From the NCBI GenBank assembly GCA_963921825.1, contig OY997594.1, positions 14,575,001-14,639,000 on the forward strand: a stretch of DNA of 64,000 nt, written 5' to 3'. The notes beneath the pieces are model-generated. The model saw only the letters and a list, made by a program, of their open reading frames with translations, did no database searches and was not told the origin of the DNA. Origin of the DNA: Erodium maritimum. Lineage: Eukaryota; Streptophyta; Magnoliopsida; Geraniales; Geraniaceae. Numbering within the stretch: position 1 is the first letter of the stretch; every line of letters begins with the position of its first letter. A program made the translations under genes and the position numbers. Below, piece by piece: positions 21,931-33,779 of this stretch.

Positions 21931-22567
21931 TTTCTTATATAGTTTAGTTGTGCAGTAGAGCACAAGCCATCACTAGAAAAAGTAAAGTAGCTTTTAAAAA
22001 AACACTTTATAAAAGTGGTGGCGTGGCAGATTGCCACGTGGGGAAGATGGCCAACCAGTGGGTTGGATTTCTTGCTGGCTTATTGTGACATTATGCTTGT
22101 CTGATCAACATCATTGTTTGAGTAGTTGGCTATGATGATAGGGACTTGATGCTTATCTGGTTAGCATTTTTGTTGGTTGTTGAGCTAGCAGCCGTTTAGT
22201 TGGCAAGGTTAGGTCCGCCTCTAGGGCCTTGAGTCTGTTGGCTTACTGCTCCTATGAGGGAGTCCTAGTAATCTCCAAGAGTCGGCTCGTCTTCCTGTTC
22301 TTGGGACTCTCCTGAACGAACATGGAAAGAATTCATATTCATTTATTCTTGGGAGGACGTCTCCATTGCGTCGCCGATTGTAGTTATCGATTATTTCGGG
22401 AAGACTGCCAGAAATTGTTGTTTTATGAAGTCTAAAGCTATGACTGTTATCTGCCCCTCAGATTACGTTAGATACTTTCGTTGGATATAATCTTTCAGCT
22501 TGTCCAGTTCCATATGTTGATGGGCCGGTTGTTGAGCCATTGCAGCCTTGTCATGAGTGATGACTTT
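21931..22567. other. Unassigned flank between palindrome and viral-like remnant
   Basis: No convincing coding region on either strand. It may belong to the remnant at 22568-23760 as its downstream part. Confidence 0.3.
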
Positions 22568-23760
22568 TTAGATCTTATCTTGAAGAACTTGGATATCTTC
22601 TTTGTGCATTTTACCCCACCATTTAAAGAAGAAATTTCTTCTTAAACTTGGAATTTGGAGTTTGTCTTCTGTGACTGAGAAAGTCCATCGCCAAATCCAT
22701 GGGATCTGGAATTTAGAAATGAAGAAAAATGGACATTTCCCATACATTCGCAAGTTGCCAGGTGAGATTATAGATCTAGTTAAAGGATTGTATTTGTACC
22801 AGGTCTTGTAAAGGTCATTGATCTCTTTGGGGAGAATTTCCAAGGATGACCCGAATTTTGACCACCACTCAAAGAACAAATTTGGGATTGGTTTTCTAGA
22901 ATTTTTGGATTAATAGAAAAGAACCAATAATGCTTATTCTTATGGTTTTGGTAGTAAAATGCCTTTGTGAAGATTTCAACATAATCCCAATAGTTGAAAT
23001 AAATGTATGGCCTTTTCCCCATTGGGGTTTAAGCCCCATTCTCTAGGAAGGAGGATTTTGTTTTAGTGGCATTTGTTGAACTTAATAAAACTATCAGGAT
23101 TATTAGTTAAATAATGATAGGTGATACTTATCGATCCGATAATAGTTAGGAGGACCTCAAGATTAGATCTAGCCTTACCTAGTGGCTAAAGACCAACCAT
23201 CTTTGGGTGTTAGCTTAACATCATCATGCTTGAGGTAGAGAACATGCTCTATTATGTGTTTCTCGAAATATTTGAGTTCTGGCTATATATCTTTTACTGC
23301 TGCATTTTTACAGGATGCTAAGGGGAAAGATGGTGCCTCATAATGAATTTTCTTCGTAAACTGTTTGAGAAGCGTAATGCGGAGGTGCCTGCTTATTAGG
23401 CTATTTTATAAGAGCTGACAAGTCTCCTAGAAGGGGAGCTGTCTATTCTAGACGAGGAAGCATATTGCTTCTTCCTGAACCTCGATCGTGGCTATTATTG
23501 CATCCTCCCCTATAAGGGGTCATCATAATCCTTGCAAGAATTCATGGGTTAAATAATCGGGTAGAGAATTATTTTCTCCTTTAATATATTCAATATCAAA
23601 TTCAAAGGCTAAAAGTTGGGCTTGCCATCCTGCAAAAATTTGTTTTGCCACAAGGTTTTTAGTATCCTTTTCAATTATTGATTTGGCAGAACTGCAATCA
23701 ATTCAGAGCAATAATTTTTGGTTTAGAAGATCACTTGGGAGAGTTCACTGGTCTTCTAAG
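22568..23760 (-). pseudogene. Endogenous pararetrovirus-like (Caulimoviridae-type) remnant
   Basis: Two decayed protein stretches lie on the minus strand. At about 23700-23545 is an RNase H C-terminus of the caulimovirid/retroelement kind (a Lys/Asp-rich, ARWQA-like, then EYIKGENNSLPD-like ending), running into stops. At 23022-22568 is a Trp-, Phe- and Tyr-rich stretch in two frames that I associate with pararetrovirus-like polyproteins in plant genomes. Stops and frame changes are frequent. An old Ty3-type element is the main alternative. Only fragments remain, and no complete viral gene is present. Confidence 0.45.
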
Positions 23761-23883
23761 TGGATTTGGCAGACACACTAGAGCTGGGTGAATTGGCAAG
23801 GTTTCTGAGTTTCCTTACCTTCGTCTTGTCCCGAATTTGGACTGGTAATATCCCTTAGATTCGCTGATGTGCTTGGCGTTCGT

Positions 23884-24706
23884 TTAAACCTCTAAGGCTT
23901 TATTTTCCTCGGGCGTGGGTAAGGTGTCATCGATACCGGACTCCAGCAAGACTAAGGTCGCAACATGTACGATCACCACAAAATCCTCATTAGTCGCTGC
24001 AAACATTTCATGAGATAGCCGGGGAAATGAAAGAAAACGGTTATTTGGAATATTAAATAGAAACATACGATTTAATTTAATGCAGTGTTCGAAAGTTGGA
24101 AATCTTACCCCACGTTTCCTGGTCAAGGAGTGTGGATCGTTAGCCGGAAAATACCTGAGTATAGCGCTAATCAGGGGATAGATGGATTCTTTTGTGTCAT
24201 TGTCTTTGTGTACGTCTGCATACAAGTCCATCGACTTACTTCAACCACGGGTCTTCAACTTATTGTTACCTCGAGCCGCCTTACCCCGATCCGACTTGGC
24301 TTAACATATTTACAAAGTCATCCCAAATTAATGTTGGAAATTAGTTATACATGAAAAAAAAAAAAGAGAATGGAAACCATGTACTTGTTATGCCCTTACA
24401 GACTCCTAGTAATTGTGAATTGACCGCCACTAGTCGGGACGAGAGAGTAAGTCCTTCGGCACTACAGCATACAAGTCCTTAAAAAAATCAACTTAATAAT
24501 AAATGACAACAAAACTGAAAATCGATAAAGTACTTACCATTAACCAGTCCCAAAGCGCCACCCGACCTAGTGCATCAAGTTCGGACTACCCGATTGGGGA
24601 ATCATGTTCTACGGTATTGTGGCCAGTTCCCTCCCCACCAAAGTGCTCTATAAGGGAATCGACTATCTTTACTTTATTTGGCGGCATCCTGCATTACAAA
24701 ACTTAA
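23884..24706 (-). pseudogene. Unrecognised gene-like fragments
   Basis: A 115-codon open frame (24231-23884, starting MDLYADVHKDNDTKES) and, upstream on the same strand, a segment starting MPPNKVKIVDSLIEHFGGEG (24683) that meets an in-frame stop. A good GTAAGT donor lies near 24537. These could be exons of one decayed gene. I do not recognise the family and propose no function. Confidence 0.3.
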
Positions 24707-25118
24707 ACAATCCATGTATTGTATTTCTAATCCATAACCCTAAATCAATTCAAATAATCAAGTTTCAATTATCCAAAAATACCTAAAACTCTAACCGAAA
24801 AGATGGATGATGTAACAACACAAATAATCATGTTGGAGGAAAGAACAAATGCAGAAATCAAATCAAAACTTTAGTTTGGGACAAGTTTTACCATCAACTT
24901 AAGTAGGTAATTGCTTCACACCTTAGAACATGCGAGAGATACCACCCATTCTTTCACCTTTTGAAGTACTTTACTTCTTTTTTACAGGCCTTAAGATATA
25001 TAATTGTCTCCAACCTTAATTTCCTTAATTTTTCAAACCTTTGTAGATTGACACAATATGAGATTATAGAAATTATTACTTTAACATAATTATGTATGAG
25101 ATTGTAGAAATTGTTACT
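24707..25118. other. AT-rich spacer
   Basis: No feature recognised. A short direct repeat (TATGAGATTATAGAAATT / TATGAGATTGTAGAAATT) occurs at about 25058 and 25093. Confidence 0.35.
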
Positions 25119-25747
25119 TTATAATATAGAGAACATAATTAGATATGAGATGGTATCATAAAAAAGAGGTAAGTGATGCACCGAGTCATCACTAGGGTAT
25201 GGGGGAAGACATCGGAGGGCCTGGTCATCAAAGACATCGGACCGAAGGTGTTCGGTTTCTACTTCGATTCGGAGGAGGCACACACGTGGGTTCGTAGGAA
25301 TGAATCTTGGTGTTTTGGCGGGCGATAGCAACCTGCACCTGAGTAGTATCAACCATAGGAATTGGGCTTGCAGGCCCAACCGCGGTGGATTCCAGTCCAC
25401 TAACCGAGTTTGAAGACTGGTCATCGTCTTCTACCTCGCGTGAATCACGTATAGCCGAAACTGCACGCCCACCACGGACCTCCGAATCAATCCGATCCCA
25501 AGGATTTCCCATATCAGTCGCGACTTCAAAATTTGAAATCAAGGAAATCGCGGGATCATGAACAATCTTTGAACTTCTGTTTGAATTCAAAACACACTAT
25601 TCATCGTGCTTCTCCACCGGTGATCGGATTGTGTTGCCTTCGGTTGGTACATGAGCAATAAACTCACCCACACCTCCATGTACCATCTTAATCGGACTTG
25701 ACCTTAGCATGCTCTGTTTTTCTAATTGAACAGAGCAAATATGTTGC
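25119..25747 (-). pseudogene. ORF1-like retroelement protein, C-terminal piece
   Basis: A low-complexity, Ser- and Val-rich open stretch (25590-25228; MGNPWDRIDSEVRGG, GLESTAVGPASP). It lies immediately beyond the solo LTR from the RRM-like piece at 28551-29190 on the same strand. Removing the LTR and one GTTGC brings the two together, so they were probably one gene, such as a plant LINE ORF1. The assignment is by arrangement. Confidence 0.4.
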
Positions 25748-26439
25748 TGTCACGCCCCAAATCCGGTTTTGACCGGACTCGAGACGTGAATTTAAAAATA
25801 AATAAATAAAAGGACAAAATCAAATAGGTAAATCTCAAAATATAATAATAAACCAAAACGGAAGAGTCAACAGCTCTTAAAACCAGTACATAAGGTTTAG
25901 TTCAAAAATAACTGCACGTCTCTAGACCTACTAGACAAGACCCTTGCCAGCTCCCAAGCTCAACTGTGTCCTGCTAGTACACATCCCGCTCAACACTTGA
26001 AACACAACAAGGTAAGGGGTGAGCTTTCGCCCAGTAGAAAAAGTAGTTAAGGTAATGAACATCGCCTCATCACCACGAGTAACTGTCCAATTAGGGCATA
26101 CTAGTACAGCACAACTAACTACCCCAACGGGGTTCATAGCCAAACTTACAACACACTCAAACGACCGCTTTCACACAATAAAACATTAACCGAACAGCAA
26201 ACGTATCACACACAAACCAACCAGCACACGTCCCGTACCGCAGTCCCCGAACTCCGCCGACTGTACACAGCCCGACTCCATCATATCATACCGGAAAGTC
26301 ATTGTATCATATCAGATTGCCCCTCGGTCCAGAGGAGACACATGCGTCGAGGCTACCGGAAACGTTCCCTAGGAACGCATCTCATTGGAAGTCCCGGAAA
26401 TGTCCCCAAAGGATCATAGATCATCGGGGTAGGAACACG

Positions 26440-26660
26440 ACACCTAGTGCCAAACATGACCCGTAGGCCCAACACGACCCGTAGGCCCAATACGACCCGC
26501 AGGCCCAATCACAACCGTCGGCCTAGATGTCCTACACCGGCATACCCCCTCGATGTAGGCATCGTACCAGAATAACACACCGGGGGACCGCGTATACGTG
26601 GGACCACATCGTCGGCCTAGGTACTACCCCACACCGACACACCCCCTCGGTGTAGGTACC
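26440..26660. repeat. Short tandem-like repeats in the solo LTR
   Basis: Repeated words GGCCCAACACGACCCGTA and ACCGGCATACCCCCTCGATG / ACCGACACACCCCCTCGGTG. These are local duplications within the LTR. Confidence 0.5.
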
Positions 26661-27369
26661 ATACCGAAATACCACTCCTCTTGGAACGCACATCAAGATA
26701 ATATCACGCATCGTAATGCCACAGATCAAACACGGCTCACCAAGCCCAACAATATTACCACAATTACACGTCACGTCGGTCTATTACTCACCCGGCCATA
26801 TCACAACCAATGATTCACATCATACCAATCACGGCACACTTGCCCACACATAGCAACAACATGTTACACCGAATAAAATATGCTTTGAACCTTAATCTTA
26901 TCGACACTAAGTCACACAACATGCATCTCAATCACGATCAGACATTTCAATCAGCACACAATCTAAGGCTCGACATGGCCATTCTACCAGCACGAAAATT
27001 TCCCAGAATATTGAAAGCGGCTAAACTAGTGAATCACATCCTACATGTTACTAAGACTCGTCCGGTTATTATATAATATAAACGACTGTTCCAGTTTTAT
27101 TATTACCTAGCATGCATACGAGTAACTTTCCGTAATTAGACCGGCATTTGCTACTTTCCCTACCTCAAGAAGAACCAACAGCTACGCCTCCTAGCTGCTG
27201 ACGTCCGGGCCTGCCTCCTGTCTTCTCGGGAAAAGTCAAAGTCTAAATTTAACAGGTAAACGTCAAAATCAGTCCCGGTACAGTCCGAAACAGTCCTCTA
27301 ATTATCAAATTAGTCCTTTAAATCTCCATTTTAAATTATTTTAAATTATTCAATATTAAATTTTATTCA

Positions 27370-27560
27370 GCCGACCCGTTTCCAACCCGGATCCGAAAAC
27401 CGAACCCGAAACCGACCCGGCTCCGACCCAGTCCAGAACCCAGACCCGACCGGACCCAAAACCGACCCGGACCTGGCTCCAGACCCGACTCAGGCCCGGT
27501 CCAGACCCGAGTCCAGACCTGGTCCAGACCTGGTCCAGACCCGAGTACAGAGACCTGGGC
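27370..27560. repeat. GC-rich minisatellite (CCAGACCYGRGTC-type units)
   Basis: An imperfect array of short units such as GGTCCAGACCCGAGT and GGTCCAGACCTGGTCC, inside the solo LTR. Confidence 0.7.
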
Positions 27561-28396
27561 CTGGCCCATGGCCCGTCTTGTTCTGGTCTGGCCCAAGGCC
27601 CATTTCGTTCTGGTCTGACTGAGCCGGAGACAAAGTGGGATGGTGGCTAGGGTTTATTGCAGCCCGCCGGCAACGACGGGGATAGGAAGCTCGGAGGAGT
27701 CGCGGCGTCTCTGGGTGTTGGTTCTCGTCGCAGTTCCGGTGAGTCTCTCCGGCGACCTACACCCAGCGAGGAATTACGCCCTCACAGACCCAACTCGAGC
27801 ACGGCAGATCTAGGTCGAGCTCTCCGGCGAGGGGTAGAATCCGTCGCGAGGAGTTCTGCCCGAAGAGATCTCGCGCGCGCGATTCTCAGGTGGGGGAAGG
27901 ACGGGGCCGGCGCGTTGCTTACCGGTGCTGAGAGCTCACTCGAAGGTGCGGTGCGATTTTTGGGCTCGGGGAAGAAGCGGCGGCGTCTCGGTCTTGTGGT
28001 CGGATTCGCAGAGCTCGGGTTCGGAACGGTGCGAGGACGGCTTCGAGCGAGAGCGAAGGAGAAGGAGAGGAAGGGAACGAGAGCGAGAGATGGAGAGCAC
28101 GAGAGGCTGCGAGAGGAGAGAGGGAGTGTTGCCTCAGTTTGCGTGCTCGAACTGAGGAAGGAGAAGCGTGCATAGTTAGGGTTGAGGGGAGTGTAATGGG
28201 CTTGGGCCCGGTGCTGGCTTGGGCTCAGCGTACTGGGCTTGGGCCTGAGTCAGCCTGGCCCAAGTTGCTTCTTTCCCCTTTTTTTTTCTCTTTTGTGTTT
28301 TTTTAATTCGATCCAAAATTCAACCCGTTTTTCAACCTCGACGTTCCCATCGAACAAATTTAGATAATGAATCTTTTAAACCGGGCGGTCTTTACA

Positions 28397-29190
28397 GTTG
28401 CACTCCAGATAACGAGTGTTCAGGCCTAACTCCAGTTGTCTCCGGTGAAGCTGGAGTATTTCCAGTCAGCTCCGGTGAACTGGCGACAGCCATACCTCTA
28501 CCCAAGCTCAAAACCGATTGCGAACCTAAAATAGGGGCCGACTGAGCTGCTCATTTCCAGGCAATCGCAACGAGGAGGATGTGCACATTTAACTTAAAAC
28601 CATTCAAGCTGTTCACAACGTTAGACGCAGCTGAGGAAGATGAAAACTTGATGAAACCGAAAAAACGACATTTCTTATTTGGGCGTTGCAGAAGAGAAAA
28701 ATCAACGATTGGACCATAGCCGCTGAAGAAATTCTTAAACCAATCCTCAGAAGTTAGACACGAAAATCTCAGAAGCGTTGAGCTCCTTCTGATGCTTCTC
28801 AACGTGCATACGACCTCCACCTCTACCTGTATTAAGACCATGATGTTTCACGCTCAATCTGTCGCCTTGTGCCCTTGGCTGATCCAAAAGGGACAATAAC
28901 GCCACCATCTGAAGTCTTCGAGCCGTACCCAACCACCTGAGTCATTGTCGCCGGATTAATCTTTGTCGCCCCGATCTTCTTCTCAGCCTTGGGCGCTACA
29001 CGAACTTTGGGAATTTTGCTAACCTTTGCTCGAGCAAACCCAGACACCACCTTAGTCGAAGACTTGGCATTACTAGATCAAGAGATGATCTTACAATAAG
29101 AATCATAAGATGACAATAACACTGAACAAAAGTCGGAGAAAGGAAGAGCCATTCAAGCTTGCCGGAGAATCTGCTGACTTGTTTCATTGT
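28397..29190 (-). pseudogene. RRM-domain fragment of a retroelement ORF1-like gene
   Basis: On the minus strand, SEIFVSNF (about 28750) and, after a frame change, SEDWFKNFFSGYGPIVDFSLL, then KCRFFGFIKF and AASNVVNSLNGFKLN (28551-28740). These match the RNP2/RNP1 order of an RNA-recognition motif (IFVSNF as RNP2, RFFGFIKF as RNP1). A Lys-rich N-terminal part lies at 28832-29187. RRM domains of this form occur in plant LINE ORF1 proteins and in splicing factors. The neighbouring broken sequence favours the former. Confidence 0.55.
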
Positions 29191-29799
29191 TGATGAGAAG
29201 AGAGCTAGAGAAGGAGCTTGAGAGAGAGCATCGTAGGAGCTTCGAATGAGTATACAAACACTCGATATTTATAATAACAATTGTTATTCTAACAAAATAT
29301 GAATGTGAAAAAAAAAAAACATAAACTCATATATTAAAGATCACATTCATTGATATTCACATTCATAATCTCATATCTTAAAATTCACACTTAGATTACG
29401 GCTATTCACAACATTTCAAATCGAGTTTGATGGTGGTAAGATCGTTTCTAGGTTCTCTGATGACAGGGACACCGGTGACAATAGGTTTCCAATAACAGAT
29501 AAATTTTATACGTCCAGGTATATCAGGTTCTCATTTTATGATATTACATTATTGGAGTGAAATGGACCCAAAACAAGATAAGGTTATAATATCAGGTATG
29601 TATCACGTTCCCATATCGTATCTTCATTATTGGGTGAAGTGGGCGGTGGGCCTAAAACAAGATAAGAAAATTAAATATTACTATCATCATGATTGAGGCC
29701 AAAACAAGACAAGTCCTGGTGCTCTTAAATGGTCATCAACCAGCCATTCCAGTCCATTGATCTGAGCCTCTGGGGATACAAGAGTCGGCAACAATAACA
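29191..29799. other. Upstream region of FOLB copy 2, duplicated
   Basis: From about 29330 the sequence is the inverted counterpart of 14550-14880 (GTTTGATGGTGGTAAGA, TAAATTTTATACGTC). It is the promoter side of FOLB copy 2, shared with the coding-less copy 4. Confidence 0.55.
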
Positions 29800-30696
29800 A
29801 TGGGAAGCGTTGAGGTGATGAACGAAGACAAGCTGATACTGAGTGGGCTCATGTTCCATGGCTTCCACGGCGTCTTCCCGGAAGAGAAAACGCTCGGTCA
29901 GAAGTTCGTCATCGACCTCGACGCCTGGATAGATCTCCAACCTGCCGGCCTCTCCGACAACCTCGCCGATACCGTCAGCTACCATGACATTTACCGGTGA
30001 GTGCATTGCTACAATTTCAGTTCACTCTTATTGTTTTCTGCAATTGGGTATTACACGGTTGATTTATTAGAAATGTATTGTCATACAATTAATTACCCTA
30101 TCGTTATATGAGAAGAAAGCAAGAGTAGATTAAACACTAAAGCTAAGAGCCTCACAATGCTTATGTTGGTTTGTCTGTTCGTGTAGATTGTTCGATTAAA
30201 AACTAATATTTCAGCAAATAATCAATCAACAATCAGCATTAACCGTTAGCAATCTTTAATTCTAGTTTCTTGGTGTTGGCTATTCGTGTTATTTTCTTCA
30301 CAAATTTTCAATTATCGGCGATTCGTATCGATGGTGAGCTTATCACCAGCCCTCACTGCAAGTGATGAAACGTCGACTACCCTCCAGCTCAACGACATCA
30401 TTTTCTCCCGCCAGTGCCTTACTGTCGGCTTCCGCACCAACGTTATGGATGCTTTTAAGTCTATATGATTTGATTTTGTGTTGAATGACAGGCTAGTGGG
30501 AGACATTGTGGAAGGCAAGCCGCAGGAACTTCTTGAATCTGTAGCTCACCTCATTGCATCCACCACATTAACCAAGTATCCCCAGATATCAGCTGTTCGC
30601 GTGCACATCAAGAAACCTCATGTGGCTGTTGTTGGCCCCATTGGCTATTTCGGGCTCGAGATTCTCAGGTACAGAAAAACAAAGCCTCGAGACTGA
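29800..30696 (+). CDS. FOLB: Dihydroneopterin aldolase, copy 2 (two exons)
   Basis: Exon 1 is 29800-29996 and exon 2 is 30492-30696. The GTGAGT donor, CAG acceptor and phase (CG|G) give a 133-residue protein. The active-site features of the family are kept: GFHGV, PEEKTLGQKF, SYHDIY, LLESVAHLIA and HIKKPHVAV. It lacks the first residues seen in copies 1 and 3 (it begins MGSVEVMNEDKL) and differs from them at many positions, so it is the older or more divergent paralogue. It is the only copy on the plus strand. The frame is intact. Confidence 0.92.
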
Positions 30697-31521
30697 GCCA
30701 AGGCATGTTATTTTGTTAGTTCCGTGTAATAATTAACCTATCGGTTGACATTTAAACAAATAATTCAAGATCATGCCCTTGAGATATTTGATTTTGTTGG
30801 CTACATTGTGGAATCAAAGTGAGTTCAGTTCAGCTCTTTATTTCTACTATCATCATGAATCAAACCCTGACTACCAAACCACAAACTCTGGCTATCAGGT
30901 ACTCACACACTTGGATGTGCAAGTCAATCAAGAAACACCTGATACTCATTCAAAATAACCATTTTATTTAGTAAATGTTCTGCAACTCTAACAGTTCTGT
31001 CCAAGTAATCTGTGTTAGTCGAATTAGTTCAGAAACCATATAGAACAGATAAAAGATAAACAAATATTATTAATAAAGATCGGAGTGCATAAAGTAACAA
31101 AAACAAAGACAACGTAAACGAACTCAAAACTGTGCATGAGAAGTAGCACCAAGTAGGAAGAAAGCGGTAGCCTTGTTCTTGGAGGAGAGAACATTTATGT
31201 GGGTAATTTTCGTGTCTATTTCGTCTGTACGAATAATGAACTAGAGCAAAGCTTAAATAGAAAAAAGCGTGAGAGTTGAGAGCGAGTTTTGGAAACAATA
31301 ATTTTCGGAAATACCAGATTTTGGAAGCATATAATTTTTGAATTTAATTATTAATTTTGAAATATAATATTTAGAAATTAAATCAATTTTAGAAATATTA
31401 TAAAATTCGAAATAATATAAAATTAAGAAATAATAAATTCTGAAATTTCTTTATTGCATATCAATTTCCAAAATTAATTTCAGATTTCCTTGACATGCAT
31501 ATTCTGAAATTGAAAATTAAT
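30697..31521. other. 3' flank of FOLB copy 2
   Basis: No gene recognised. The first part (TTTTGTTAGTTCCGTGTAAT ... AAGATCATGCCCTTGAGATA) is the inverted counterpart of the flanks of the other FOLB copies. Beyond 31300 it is very AT-rich. Confidence 0.5.
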
Positions 31522-31920
31522 TGTTGGGATGTTAATATGGACCGAAGCAAAACGAAACTAGCGCTACGAGCCCAAATTCATGCAGTATTCACGCTCTACA
31601 CATAGCTTTTCATTTAAGCAATTCAAATATGTTAGGAAGACAATACTATATAAACTCAATGAAAGTTTGGTAATCTTTCCACAAGAATGATGCATTTTTC
31701 ATTTGTAATTTTCTCAACAACTAAGTTCAATGAGTGATCATTGAACTTTAATTTCTCATTCACCTCTTGTCTGTTTAGACATCATAATATCTCGTTGGAA
31801 AAGCCTCATTTCCTAGAACACGAAATTAATATCTCTATTTTCTAAGATAACTCGATCCAATAGATAATTGAGTGTCAAGTTGACCGTTTCCACTTTGTCT
31901 AAACTCACTTTTGTCCAACA
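31522..31920 (-). repeat. Copia 3' LTR (399 bp)
   Basis: It starts on the plus strand with TGTTGGGATG and ends GTCCAACA, giving TGTTGG/CCAACA terminal repeats. Confidence 0.8.
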
Positions 31921-31932
31921 ATCCCCCACATG
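31921..31932 (-). promoter_or_regulatory. Polypurine tract of the copia element
   Basis: ATCCCCCACATG on the plus strand, that is CATGTGGGGGAT on the element strand, directly before the LTR. This is the normal plus-strand primer position. Confidence 0.7.
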
Positions 31933-32586
31933 AATAGAAATTAATGCGAGAGGAAAGCTATAGGATGGTGACTTCTCATAGCTGAAATCTACATAGGATT
32001 GAACCTTTCCTTGTGAAAATATATTTACTTTACTGACTGACTAGTAGATGCGATGTTCTTGAACTATTATGTTGTATATGTAAGTGATGATATATTCCAC
32101 ACAGACACCAACAAACACGATTTTTTCGGTTTTCATGGTTATGTCCGATAGGTCATGGTTATCTCTTGATCCTGCAAGAATTTGAGACAACTAAGCCCAG
32201 TAGTTTCTCTGGAAGCGACCCCACTTTACTCTCACATAGATGATTTCTTTTGCTAATACTCTTCAAGCACAAAGAATCATTAAAAGCATAAATTAACCTT
32301 AACATGTTTTAAATCACTGTTTAACATCATAGGAATTGACTCGGGGTTACCCCTACAGTGACCACACAAGGTTTATGCAATTAGGTTGTCCTATTGAACC
32401 TAGATCTTGGGATCTCCAGTAAACTAGGTTGAGTTTTCCTTCACATAATGTCTTAATTGATCTCAGGCTTTAAACTCATTCCTTTGGATGCTTGTTCAAC
32501 TAGATCTCTATTTAACCCTTTGGTTAGCGGATCCACAATGTTATCTTTTGATATTACACAATTAATAGCGATAACTCAAGTCAAAA

Positions 32587-32852
32587 TCAGTTGTTTAATG
32601 GTGCTGTGTCGATGACATATGTATCGACTTTTACCATTGTAATCTGATTATGTGCCCTATTAATTACTGATTGATTATTGCAATACAAGCACCCCTTGGG
32701 CATTGGCTTTGACCATTTTGGAATATCCTCCAACAAATTTCGTAGCCACTTAGCTTCTTTACTTGTTTTTATCCAAGACCACAACTCAGATTCCTTGGAG
32801 GATCTGGTTGTGACCATTTGTCTTGAGGATTTCCACGACACTGTTGTTTCTA
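32587..32852 (-). pseudogene. Copia RNase H domain, distal part
   Basis: Minus-strand ETTVSWKSSRQMVTTRSSKE, KEAKWLRNLL and LYCNNQSVI match the copia RNase H pattern (SWKSxKQ...SxxEAEY...EAxWLRxxL...CDN). The catalytic CDN-like box reads CNN. The domain is cut at its 5' side by Harbinger-2. The missing residues (a SDAS-like box and DSKSVSGYVLTL) are found at 36481-36545. Confidence 0.82.
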
Positions 32853-33080
32853 TTAGAGCAACCACAACAAGTGAACCATCATGCGAACCATGATTCGTGA
32901 GTCGCGATGCGAACCGCGACTCACATATGTGAGTCGCTGGTTCGCAAGCTAGCCAATGAACGGGCGACACTGGCATGGGGAAGGAAAAAAATTTGGACTG
33001 TTGGCAACTGGCCGATTTCAACGGTAATTTTTTTAATTAAATTAAATACAAAATTAATACAAAAACATTTTTTCTCCACC

Positions 33081-33088
33081 TATAAATA
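33081..33088 (+). promoter_or_regulatory. TATA box of Harbinger-2 ORF1
   Basis: TATAAATA about 90 bp before the ORF1 start, the same layout as in Harbinger-1. Confidence 0.55.
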
Positions 33089-33779
33089 CCCCTTCCCCCA
33101 TTCATCAAACCCACAACACTTCTCTCAACTTTTACTCTCAAATTATCCACTTCCTCTCTAAAAAAACGATAAAAAATGTTCGACAATTTGACTCAACCGT
33201 CGTCCTCACCGGACAACCAAGACTACACGCCGGACCAACCCGATGATCAGGTCAACACATCTCTAGCAGGCGGCTTTCAAGAGATGTTGAACACATCGGA
33301 CAACCCTCCGCCTTTCAACCCAGTTGCCGGTTCTTGGGACCATGCCGCTTCCAATGCACTCATGCAACAACATTGGAACCCAGGTACATTCCAACAACAT
33401 CTTCTTTAATTTTATTATTTATTTTAAAAAATTACATTATGTTGTCAAATGCATTCCATCAATTTTTTATATTATTATTTATGATGTTAAATGCATTCCA
33501 ACTCAGGTACATTCCAACTACAGTCCAAGCCGGGTACATTTCAATAACCATCTAATCCTAGTACATTCCGACTAGCACCTTTCAACCCCCCGCCTTACAA
33601 CCCATCTATCAACTACTACGGCTACCCTGGGGCTAGCCAATACCATCAGCAACACGTCGGCGGTAGTAGAGGCACCCAGATGTCGTCTACGCCATCCTCT
33701 ATCAGCCCAACAGAACGAAAGAAGTCGACACCAAATGGCTCCCTGAGGTGGACACATTCCTCATCCATATCTGTCTACG

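Larger units (their letters stand above)
25748..28396. mobile_element. Solo LTR (2.65 kb) with 5-bp target duplication
   Basis: It begins TGTCACGCCCCAAATCCGG, a start common among plant Ty3-type LTRs, and ends GGTCTTTACA. The pentamer GTTGC stands on both sides (25743-25747 and 28397-28401). No internal retrotransposon genes are present, so this is an LTR left after recombination. It contains a GC-rich minisatellite and a GC-rich open stretch (27657-28175) that is not a recognisable protein. Confidence 0.78.

Noticed and set aside
27657..28175. A 172-codon GC-rich open frame
   Set aside because: It lies inside the solo LTR, has biased composition and no recognisable domain. The opposite strand is equally open.
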